In this document: one piece after another, positions 1-6,953 of the stretch
How positions within the stretch are numbered: position 1 is the first letter of the stretch
Layout: each line of letters opens with the position of its first letter
The notes under the pieces: generated by a model
Told to the model about the DNA's origin: nothing
What the model saw: the letters and a program-made list of their open reading frames with translations, nothing else
Database searches by the model: none
Translations under genes and position numbers: made by a program
Assembly: GCA_002438845.1 (NCBI GenBank)
Contig: DJRG01000081.1
Coordinates: 1 to 12,977 of the forward strand
Direction of reading: 5' to 3'
DNA length: 12,977 nucleotides
Source: Bacteroidales bacterium UBA6366
GTDB taxonomy: Bacteria; Bacteroidota; Bacteroidia; Bacteroidales; UBA932

Positions 1-737
1 TAGCAAGTACGCGGCACATTCATGACCTTCCACTGAAGAGGTTCGAAGGAAGTGATTATCTGACCATTCTCGTCAGGCCTGCTACCCGTCTTGAAGGTGA
101 ACCTGATTTTGGCGTCTATCCTATAGAGTTTCAAAGTGCTTCCATTATTTGAAGTGATAGTGGCCTCTCCAGAATTATCCACAGTGATGGTAACGCCTTC
201 AAGCACCCCGCTCATCGGGAAATACCCGTTTCGAGCTACTGTCGTCTGATTAAGATAGCACCGGAAATTCTTCAGATCATTCTCATTCTGAATAGCATGG
301 TTAAGAAGTTCCTCCGACACACGAACCATGTCTGCGTCAAGATTAGCGTAGATGTAAACTTTTAAATTCTCCCCTTGCGGCACACGCATCTTCACGCAAC
401 CTTTTGTGTCTCCTCCGGCAGCGCTACCGACATACCATTGTCCGGGCCACAGATTACTGTCAGAATCCTGTCTATCCGACTCGGAAAAATAGTGGCTGTA
501 AACCTTGTTGCCATTACCATCAAACAAGAACACATGCAAATTGTAAATCCTTGACTCGTTCTCCAGCGAATGATCGGCACGAGTCTGGACAATGTTCATC
601 GAAGCGGCACCAAAAAAAAGGGCAACATCAACCTCTCCTTCACCGACTGGGGCTGACTCTTCAAACTCACGGACGCAGGAAGAAAAATTTATGAATATGA
701 CCACACAGGTCACGAGATATGTCAGAATACGTCTCAT
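1..737 (-). CDS. Fimbrial lipoprotein, probable large tip/adhesin-like subunit (partial, C-terminus beyond window)
   Basis: The reading frame opens at an ATG at 735-737 and stays open for 245 codons to the window edge. The product starts MRRILTYL, has a hydrophobic stretch and a lipobox FSSC with the acylated cysteine at residue 21, so it is exported and lipidated. After a short acidic linker comes a beta-rich segment (VDVALFFG, then a QTR|ADHS site with Arg53, then YNLHVFLFDGNGNKVY), the usual layout of the N-terminal domain of Bacteroidales fimbrial subunits. The later part (AKIRFTFKTG, LQWKVMNVPRT) resembles the repeated beta-sandwich region of DUF4906-type proteins, which often close fimbrial operons and are thought to be distal subunits. 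The ATG lies 3 bp after the stop of the preceding gene, so it is the last visible gene of the operon. The family assignment is inference from pattern; the lipoprotein and fimbrial nature are well supported. Confidence 0.75.
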   Translation of the reverse strand, partial: MRRILTYLVTCVVIFINFSSCVREFEESAPVGEGEVDVALFFGAASMNIVQTRADHSLENESRIYNLHVFLFDGNGNKVYSHYFSESDRQDSDSNLWPGQWYVGSAAGGDTKGCVKMRVPQGENLKVYIYANLDADMVRVSEELLNHAIQNENDLKNFRCYLNQTTVARNGYFPMSGVLEGVTITVDNSGEATITSNNGSTLKLYRIDAKIRFTFKTGSRPDENGQIITSFEPLQWKVMNVPRTC

Positions 738-740
738 CGC

Positions 741-2327
741 TTAATCAAAAGTGGTTTCGCTACTTTTATTATCCCAATTAACCAATTGAAAATCAAAGTT
801 ACCGGTGGCTTCACTATAAGTCACCCCTATTTCCATCTGAAGATGTTGGTTGCGTTTGAGCTGGGACAGCAGGAACGGGACTCCGTACTGATCGACATGG
901 GTTATGGAACTGTGAAAGAAAATGTCTTTCTCCTTATTATTATCGAACACCTGGACACTATTAGTATTCGATGTCACCTTTCGTAGATCCCACTGCGTCG
1001 GATTATTTCTCACCACACTTGGCTTGTTTGAGGAATTTGTCAAATAGTAATAGCCTGAACCCCTCCAGGAAGAATATACATAAAATATATTTTTATTACT
1101 ATAGTTCAAGGAGTTACCACTGTTTTTCGACACAGTAACAGCTCGTTCTCCAGTTGAAGCCGAAATCGTCAAATATACCTTATATTTCTCATTATAGAAA
1201 GTATAGCTTCCACTACCGCCCCTAATCACCCAGATGAAGTCCCCGATGTCAGGAGAATTCACAATCTCGGCATCGTTAGGGTACGACCACAAACGGACCG
1301 AGGATCCGTCCGTGCCAAGGTAATAGGTACTTGATGACGAGGAACGGATCAGATAGCTATTACCTGAGTTAACGCTTGAAGTGTTACCATCAAGAGTGTA
1401 GGTCGTGATACTGCCCGAAACCAAAAACGGCTCAACGCCATCATTATACAACGCTCCCCTGATGGTGATTTTCTTATCTTCTTCACCATCAGTTTCAAAC
1501 AAGTACAGGTCGCTCAGCACCATAGATTTCCCCGGCTGAATGATGGCAAAATTGTCATCTGTGACATCAGGGAAAGCAACATCCTCATTTTTACCAAATG
1601 GCACACTATTGTGTCCTGACTCATCGGTGTGAGGAAACAAATAACCTTTCGGAGGATTAAAGTTAGACAGTGTCACCTTGTTGATGCAGACTTTCTTTCC
1701 AATGGCATTATTGGTGATTTTGACAGTAAATCTGGCGCAGACCCTATCGAGTTCGACATTGATTTCATTCTTACCAGGCCCCACAGCAACGTCACCGACA
1801 TAGGAAAGAGGCATGCCTCCGTTATTGTCCGTAAACAACGCATAGGACTTGTCTATCACCTTAGCCAAGGCACCAGATGTAGAATATGCCGGAGAATGGC
1901 CAGCGAAGATTGGACCAAACGCCTTGTCCTTAAAGCCGGCATTCAAGGTCGATTCGTTTCCATAGGAGTCCAAGTCTTTACAGTTAGCAACGACATATAG
2001 CTTATAATCACCTCTGGCACAGGATCCAAGGATGCACTCAGCGGTTTCAGCCGGTGAAGTTGACATATTCATATTCGTAAACTTGTACACCTCATCACCT
2101 TTGACAAGCCACACGCTTAAGCTTGTCATCTTGTCACCGTCATCCGGAGAGCTGTCATCATCCCCGTCAGCAGAGGTTATCGTTGTCCCGCGCGTTGCGA
2201 TGGTTCCAACTTTCAAAACCACTGTCCCCAAGCCTTCATCGACTGGTTCCTGTTCCGACTGCCAGCAGCCCGCAAGGCCAAACATCGCGGCAAGGATTGT
2301 AAGAATATGATAATGTCTCTTTCGCAT
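741..2327 (-). CDS. Fimbrillin-like lipoprotein with an inserted Ser/Tyr-rich domain, probable accessory or tip subunit
   Basis: The frame extends to a TTG at 2336, but the ATG at 2325-2327 is the better start: it gives a normal signal peptide (MRKRHYHILTILAA) with lipobox LAGC, Cys21, and sits 9 bp after the previous stop. The protein has 528 residues, longer than the 360-400 of its neighbours. Residues about 30-190 look like an N-terminal fimbrillin domain with an ATR|GTT site (Arg46); about 195-320 (CARFTVKI onward) start the second domain. Residues about 322-452 are different in character: rich in Ser, Tyr and Asn, with recurring patterns such as YYLGTDG, YTFYNEKYKVYLT and YYYLTNSS and Trp at intervals, recalling a ricin-like beta-trefoil or similar binding fold. 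The fimbrillin pattern then resumes (VPFLLSQLKRNQHLQMEI, FQLVNWDN). The insert suggests a ligand-binding role, which is inference. Translation ends 3 bp before the next gene. Confidence 0.85.
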   Translation of the reverse strand: MRKRHYHILTILAAMFGLAGCWQSEQEPVDEGLGTVVLKVGTIATRGTTITSADGDDDSSPDDGDKMTSLSVWLVKGDEVYKFTNMNMSTSPAETAECILGSCARGDYKLYVVANCKDLDSYGNESTLNAGFKDKAFGPIFAGHSPAYSTSGALAKVIDKSYALFTDNNGGMPLSYVGDVAVGPGKNEINVELDRVCARFTVKITNNAIGKKVCINKVTLSNFNPPKGYLFPHTDESGHNSVPFGKNEDVAFPDVTDDNFAIIQPGKSMVLSDLYLFETDGEEDKKITIRGALYNDGVEPFLVSGSITTYTLDGNTSSVNSGNSYLIRSSSSSTYYLGTDGSSVRLWSYPNDAEIVNSPDIGDFIWVIRGGSGSYTFYNEKYKVYLTISASTGERAVTVSKNSGNSLNYSNKNIFYVYSSWRGSGYYYLTNSSNKPSVVRNNPTQWDLRKVTSNTNSVQVFDNNKEKDIFFHSSITHVDQYGVPFLLSQLKRNQHLQMEIGVTYSEATGNFDFQLVNWDNKSSETTFD

Positions 2328-2336
2328 TCTTATCAA

Positions 2337-3449
2337 TTATAGTTTAATCTCCGCACTCGCCTCTACCTCCGTCCAAGGCTTAATCTTGACTTCAACAGAA
2401 ACCGTTGCATGTTTGACTGTGATGGTGTAGATGTACTTCTTGCCAGGTTCCCAACGGATGTCCGGCAACTTGGCAGTATGAAGAACCGAACCGCCCTTGT
2501 CTGTCTTGAAGTGGGCGTATATGCTTGGAAGTGGATCCACCCATTTTTTACCCTCGTACTCTCCATTCATTGGTATAGCAAAGACAAAACCACCTTTGTC
2601 ACCGGTATCATCATAAACAGACACTCCGTTGGCTTCTATTTTCCTGTATTTTGTTGCATCATCACCTGAATCCCAATGATGAACAAACGTGTCCTCATCA
2701 GCCTTACCTGGAATCCACATTATTGTTTGATCACCTTTAAGATTCGATGCATCAGAGGCAAAATAATACAAGCCACCGAATTGATGTAATCCTGTTAGAT
2801 AGAACTCCTTCACGCTCTCTGTCTCATTGGTGTTCTCTTTCTTGATTATGAATTTCAAAGCAGAAAGAGCATGCATGAATTTTAGTTCGACGGGACCAAC
2901 ACTCTCATGATCCTCAGCCGGACAACGTGTCGCATAGGCGACCATCAAATCCGAATCATGTTCCATCAGTGAGTACCTCATCTGCAAAACTTTTGCACTT
3001 GACGTATTATTGACTTCGCTCATCAATGAATATGGATAAAAAGCACGGAAGCGGTAACGGTCTGACCGAATCCATTTGACTTTGTCAACTCCGCTTGATG
3101 CAGCATCACTGCCAATATAGTCATAGTCCCATTTAGACTTGCCTTGACCGTCAGACTTGTAACAAACGCACTTAGCGCCTTCCGTCTCGAACACAGGGAT
3201 CTCGCCACTGAAATCTTGTTCACTACCATGGAAACCATAAACGGCTATTTCAGAGCCAACTACGTTCAAATCTGAGATCAAGATGCTGCCTGTCGAACGG
3301 CTGTCCAACTCTTGAGAAATCGTAGAGAAGCCTATAACCGCATCGGTGTCCGCCTCTGGCCCTTCAACACTGCTATGCGAGCATGAGAGGAGCAGCACCG
3401 GCACCAATGCCATGAGCAAAATCTGATGAAATGATACTCTATAAGCCAT
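2337..3449 (-). CDS. Fimbrillin family lipoprotein (Mfa-like 1 type), third copy
   Basis: The open frame reaches a GTG at 3488 inside the preceding gene, but the ATG at 3447-3449 is preferred: it begins MAYRVSFHQILLMALVPV with lipobox LLSC (Cys23) and lies 4 bp after the preceding stop. The product has 370 residues. It shows the Mfa-like fimbrillin signatures: a DSR|STG candidate processing site at Arg51, an early IAVYGFHG strand, an aromatic block (KVKWIRSDRYRFRAFYPYS) matching the W-P-x-Y-x-F-x-A-Y-x-P region, and a C-terminal IRWEPGKKYIYTITV followed by VKIKPWTEV. It is more diverged from the two upstream copies than they are from each other, which fits a shaft-associated or minor subunit rather than the main pilin. 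Base composition is AT-richer than the first two operon genes. Confidence 0.9.
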   Translation of the reverse strand: MAYRVSFHQILLMALVPVLLLSCSHSSVEGPEADTDAVIGFSTISQELDSRSTGSILISDLNVVGSEIAVYGFHGSEQDFSGEIPVFETEGAKCVCYKSDGQGKSKWDYDYIGSDAASSGVDKVKWIRSDRYRFRAFYPYSLMSEVNNTSSAKVLQMRYSLMEHDSDLMVAYATRCPAEDHESVGPVELKFMHALSALKFIIKKENTNETESVKEFYLTGLHQFGGLYYFASDASNLKGDQTIMWIPGKADEDTFVHHWDSGDDATKYRKIEANGVSVYDDTGDKGGFVFAIPMNGEYEGKKWVDPLPSIYAHFKTDKGGSVLHTAKLPDIRWEPGKKYIYTITVKHATVSVEVKIKPWTEVEASAEIKL

Positions 3450-3453
3450 GTCG

Positions 3454-4539
3454 TTAATTGCCAATTGTAATGTCATCTCGATTACCACCTGTTTCCCAGC
3501 CCTTTACAAAAGTGGCAAACTCAATATAAGCTTCATCCACACTGAATATTATGGTGATCAAATACTTCCTTCCAGGTTTCCAGATATCGTTGTGACCATT
3601 CGCGAGAAGCTTTGTGACAGTGGTACGGTCTCCACCTTTCGGAGTATATTCAATCGTGATGCTTGGAGCCTCACGAGCAGAAGAGCCAGACGCTTCCAAC
3701 AGATTCTGAGGAATCACTATCATCGAAGGGAAGACTCTCGAAGGTGAACCTTTAAGATCAAGCGTTTGTCCTTCGGTGCCATTGATAGTGTATGAAGGAT
3801 GCTCAAGATCTGAATGCCCAATCCATGTGCCGACATTCGAAGAATAGTTAGCCTTGGTCCACAAGTTATTAAAAGACACCGAGTTGACAGTATATGTTTT
3901 CTTGTCCTTATTATCCTCCTCAGCAGCGCTTAACTTAGCCTGCACTTCCACTTGGCAACAGATGTGCTGGAATGCGGTCGACACTCCGGCTTGGTAGCCG
4001 CTGGCGGAGGAGGTGTTGCCGGTCTGGTTCACGCTTTGGGCTATCATAAGGTCTACACCGGTGCCAGTGCCTTCTGCATCTCCGGGTTCCATCCCGGCTG
4101 TCCAGGAATTTATCATAAGACCGTTCTCCGGGGAGCAACTGATTTTGCCTTGCAATTTCTCGTACGGAGAGTACGAGAAGAATGTCAGGGTGCCGGTTTT
4201 CGGCCAGTAGTGGACTATTTCGCTGTGCCAGGAGTTGGGGGCGAAAGAGTTGGTACCTTGTTTATCGTACGTCACCTCATCGTTGTCTATGTAGATCCGG
4301 GCGTACTCCTTGTCGTCCCGCCAGGTCTTTCCGGCCGGCAGATAATAGGCGAAAGAGCCGAAAGGGACGCCTTGGGGATACGTTATCCCGGACACGGCAG
4401 AACGAGTGGCCATGCTCTTTTGCAGCACGGAGTACGTGATCGGGATGTCCTCGGAGACGGGCTGCGCCACCTCATTGCTTACGCATGAGGTTAGTACTGC
4501 CGCCAGCACTGCTGCCGCGGTACCTATCCTGATCTTCAT
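3454..4539 (-). CDS. Fimbrillin family lipoprotein (Mfa-like 1 type), second copy
   Basis: The longest frame begins at a TTG at 4638, which would put 33 unrelated residues before a signal peptide. The ATG at 4537-4539 gives MKIRIGTAAAVLAAV with lipobox LTSC (Cys19) and 361 residues; ATGs at 4560 and 4554 are in-frame alternatives. It is a paralogue of the gene just upstream: FGSFAYYLPAGK against FGTFAYYLQTGD, and HYWPKTGTLTFFSYSPY against YYWPKAGSLTFFTYSPY. Other family marks are MATR|SAV (Arg46, candidate protease site), a VIPQNL strand, and WKPGRKYLITIIF followed by FVKGWE near the end. It is separated from the first copy by about 145 bp containing a stem-loop. Composition is split: the N-terminal half is coded by about 55-58% GC sequence and the C-terminal half by about 35-45%, suggesting a mosaic gene. 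Confidence 0.9.
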   Translation of the reverse strand: MKIRIGTAAAVLAAVLTSCVSNEVAQPVSEDIPITYSVLQKSMATRSAVSGITYPQGVPFGSFAYYLPAGKTWRDDKEYARIYIDNDEVTYDKQGTNSFAPNSWHSEIVHYWPKTGTLTFFSYSPYEKLQGKISCSPENGLMINSWTAGMEPGDAEGTGTGVDLMIAQSVNQTGNTSSASGYQAGVSTAFQHICCQVEVQAKLSAAEEDNKDKKTYTVNSVSFNNLWTKANYSSNVGTWIGHSDLEHPSYTINGTEGQTLDLKGSPSRVFPSMIVIPQNLLEASGSSAREAPSITIEYTPKGGDRTTVTKLLANGHNDIWKPGRKYLITIIFSVDEAYIEFATFVKGWETGGNRDDITIGN

Positions 4540-4616
4540 AGCCTTTGTCAACATAGTCATCTTTATCAATTCCTCGAAACGTTTGTTCTGCGTCCAAGGC
4601 ATCTTATTAGTGCCCG

Positions 4617-4636
4617 GAGGCGGTTTCACCCGCCCC
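4617..4636 (-). promoter_or_regulatory. Stem-loop between the first and second fimbrillin genes
   Basis: GAGGCGG (4617-4623) and CCGCCCC (4630-4636) pair with one G-U in the minus-strand RNA, giving a 7-bp stem and 6-nt loop. No T-run follows, so it is more likely a partial terminator or an RNA end-stabilising structure than a full stop. It sits 47 bp after the first fimbrillin's stop and about 78 bp before the second's start. Confidence 0.5.
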
Positions 4637-4683
4637 AAGGCTGCGCAGTGATTGGACCGACTGCGACTGCGGTCTATGACAAA

Positions 4684-5883
4684 TTAGATTGTTGTGGAAT
4701 ATGCCTCATCCTCCCAATCAACTACTGAAGGAGCCCAGTAGATGCGAGTCTGACCATTGTTGTCCAAGTCAATCTTGATGGTGTAGGTGATCTTCTTGTT
4801 CATGTTTATCGCACACTCGGTGTCAACGCCGTGAGTATCGCAATGCATGTCGTAAAGGTAAACTGTTCTGGAAACAGTCTGGGTCGAGAAAGTAGTAGGA
4901 TCATTATAAGTCAAAATATCGAAAACGATGTCAAGAGAAGTCTTAACAACTCCCGTATCAGTCGAATTAGGATCACTAAAATTTTGAGGAAGGACTAACA
5001 GATAATCATTACGATTGTTGTCATAAGTCTTAAATGTTAATTCAAACTTCTTATTTTCAGTGAAATTCTCTCCGGCACTCTTATTATACCAAACATAAGT
5101 CTTTTCAGCAGTCTGATCCGTCCAACCATCACTTGTATGATCAGCAGTTGCATAAGAATATTTACCTTTAGTAAGGATGTCCTTTAACTGAACTTCCTTA
5201 AGTTTGAACACAACGTCTCCAGTTTCGAATTCTTTACCTGTCGTACCGTCATTTCCATTCGCATAATCATGAAGAGCACCACCTTTGACTGTCTGAATGT
5301 TGATTCCCACAATCTGAGACAATTTGTGCTTAAAGACAACAGGAACGCCATCATAGTCAGTGGTAGATTCATTCTGAGTCTTGTCTGTGGCAGCATCAGC
5401 AACCATAAAGTCAGTGTCTTGATGGGCATCCACATCGTAGTCGGCAACAGCAAGGCCACTGTTAGGAACTATATTAACCGGAATCTGGCCACCGGCAGTT
5501 TCCTGATAATTATACGGTGAATATGTGAAGAATGTCAACGATCCAGCTTTCGGCCAATAATATGGGGTATTTGTAGTCCAAACAAGTTTGGCTGCTCCAG
5601 ATGGATTTACTTCGCTAACAGGAATGTATAATTGACCATTAGTTTTATTTACTGCCCAGTCTCCAGTCTGAAGGTAGTAAGCGAATGTACCAAAAGAAGG
5701 GGCTGAGGTTGAGGTTGAGGTTTCATACTTTGTCCCATTAATCATCGCCTTGGTCGAAGCCTTGCCGACCACGGCGTTCCATGAGATTTGAGCAGGTGCG
5801 TCTTCCACAGGCTTCACCTCGGTCTTCGAGCAGCTGGCGAAAGCGGCGATCGCGGCAGCTGAGAGTAGAATTGATCTTTTCAT
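4684..5883 (-). CDS. Fimbrillin family lipoprotein (Mfa-like 1 type), first copy, candidate major pilin
   Basis: The ATG at 5881-5883 gives MKRSILLSAAAIAAF with lipobox FASC (Cys18) and 399 residues. The fold marks of Bacteroidales fimbrillins are clear: FGTFAYYLQTGDW, YYWPKAGSLTFFTYSPY, FKHKLSQI, YLLVLPQNF, KKITYTIKIDLDNN and a final VVDWEDEAYSTTI. The position where its relatives carry Thr-Arg has Thr-Lys (STK|AMI, Lys45). A hexamer (GAGGTT on the plus strand) is repeated three times at 5705-5722, coding Thr-Ser three times soon after that site. It is the first fimbrillin after DUF3575 and DUF5119, is preceded by a very AT-rich 59-bp leader favourable for translation, and is followed by a stem-loop that could protect its message. 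These features make it the best candidate for the main shaft subunit, which is inference. The product is expected in the outer membrane and then on the surface fibre. Confidence 0.93.
   Translation of the reverse strand: MKRSILLSAAAIAAFASCSKTEVKPVEDAPAQISWNAVVGKASTKAMINGTKYETSTSTSAPSFGTFAYYLQTGDWAVNKTNGQLYIPVSEVNPSGAAKLVWTTNTPYYWPKAGSLTFFTYSPYNYQETAGGQIPVNIVPNSGLAVADYDVDAHQDTDFMVADAATDKTQNESTTDYDGVPVVFKHKLSQIVGINIQTVKGGALHDYANGNDGTTGKEFETGDVVFKLKEVQLKDILTKGKYSYATADHTSDGWTDQTAEKTYVWYNKSAGENFTENKKFELTFKTYDNNRNDYLLVLPQNFSDPNSTDTGVVKTSLDIVFDILTYNDPTTFSTQTVSRTVYLYDMHCDTHGVDTECAINMNKKITYTIKIDLDNNGQTRIYWAPSVVDWEDEAYSTTI
5705..5722 (-). repeat. In-frame hexanucleotide repeat (three copies) in the first fimbrillin
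   Basis: GAGGTT on the plus strand is repeated three times exactly; on the coding strand it gives alternating Thr and Ser codons. Gain or loss of a copy would keep the frame and only change the length of a Thr-Ser stretch about ten residues after the candidate processing site. Confidence 0.8.
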
Positions 5884-5942
5884 AAACTTTTTACTTTAAA
5901 ACTGTTAATAAAAATAAATTATAATAATACACTTATATTCAT

Positions 5943-6953
5943 TTAAATGATCACGTCATGGTGTTCCTCGTCCCAATCGTCCACCTTCGGGTCGAAACCG
6001 CCGCCGGTCTGCTGCGGAGGGTCGATCTTGATGGTCTCTTCGAGGAGGAGCCAATGGTGATTTATGGCGTTCTCGGTCTCAAAGAGGCCCGAGATGTCAA
6101 AAGTCTTCACGACCGTCTTGCCGTCCGTCGTGCGGATATTAAAAGTCACCTCAAGGTCGTTGGTGGAGCGCTCGATGTGGCCGAACGTGCCGAAGATCGT
6201 GCATATCACCGGGACTCCCTTGTCGTCACTCTTCTGCATGTTGAACCAGACCACAGCCTCGGGATCCGTCACCCTCGTGTCAGTCGCGATCAAATCCGAG
6301 CCGACCATGCCGGAAAGCACGGCCTGGGCCGAGGAGACATATTCAAGACCATCAATTTTGATCTGGAGGTACCAGCTTTCCACGACGGACCTCGCCTCGG
6401 CGTAGATGGTGTAGGTTCCTTCATGGTAAGGGATCATTTCCCTCTCGCGCGCCGCGACCACAAGGTGGTCAGGCTCTTCGAGGATGTTGAGCGGCTCTCC
6501 GCTTCTGGAGCGGAAACGCTTCTGGATGCTGCTCGGAGCGGATTCCGTGTAGGCCTCCGCCTCGTCCCAAACGTTGTAGTTCCGCACGAGAGTGGCCTCC
6601 GTACCGAAATCGTAGGCCAGGTAGCGGTAGGTTCCCGGAGCGACCACGACTTCTCCCGAGACCGTGCGGACGCCGTCGGCATCGGTGGAGACATCGGTGA
6701 GAAAGGTCTCCGCAGCGACTCTTGACGCATCCTCGTCAAAGAGGAGCAGGTGCATGGCCTCAGGCTCGATCTTCGGGGCAGGGATCTTGTCGTTGTAGAT
6801 GTCGCAGGTCACGTTGGAGATTCCGGAGATGTCCACCTTGACCTTGACCAGAGTGCGGTAATCCGGATCCTCCAGAGGACGGCGCCGGCAGCCGGTAGCC
6901 ACGGCGAGGAGCAGGAGGATGGCAAGCGGGGTGATGTTGAAGAACTTCCTCAT
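5943..6953 (-). CDS. DUF5119 family lipoprotein of the fimbrial operon
   Basis: The ATG at 6951-6953 overlaps the stop of the upstream gene (ATGA, 4 bp), so translation is probably coupled. The 336-residue product begins MRKFFNITPLAILLLLA with lipobox ATGC (Cys22), followed at once by the CRRRPLEDPDYRTLVKV motif typical of DUF5119. The middle is beta-rich (MHLLLFDEDAS, GTYRYLAYDFGTE), and the C-terminus carries the family ending GGGFDPKVDDWDEEHHDVII. Genes of this family stand next to fimbrillin genes in Bacteroidales and are regarded as anchor or accessory subunits comparable in place to FimB/Mfa2; the exact role is not established. The sequence is GC-rich (near 60% in sampled stretches), unlike the fimbrillins that follow. 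Confidence 0.92.
   Translation of the reverse strand: MRKFFNITPLAILLLLAVATGCRRRPLEDPDYRTLVKVKVDISGISNVTCDIYNDKIPAPKIEPEAMHLLLFDEDASRVAAETFLTDVSTDADGVRTVSGEVVVAPGTYRYLAYDFGTEATLVRNYNVWDEAEAYTESAPSSIQKRFRSRSGEPLNILEEPDHLVVAAREREMIPYHEGTYTIYAEARSVVESWYLQIKIDGLEYVSSAQAVLSGMVGSDLIATDTRVTDPEAVVWFNMQKSDDKGVPVICTIFGTFGHIERSTNDLEVTFNIRTTDGKTVVKTFDISGLFETENAINHHWLLLEETIKIDPPQQTGGGFDPKVDDWDEEHHDVII

Noticed and set aside
2032..2310. 92-codon plus-strand frame over the start of the fimbrillin-like gene at 741-2327
   Set aside because: It mirrors the signal peptide and N-terminal domain of the lipoprotein on the other strand and lacks any start context.
5958..6725. 255-codon open frame on the plus strand across the DUF5119 gene
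   Set aside because: It is the antisense of a GC-rich gene with a clear lipobox and family ending; its product is rich in Arg, Val, His and Asp with no recognisable motif.
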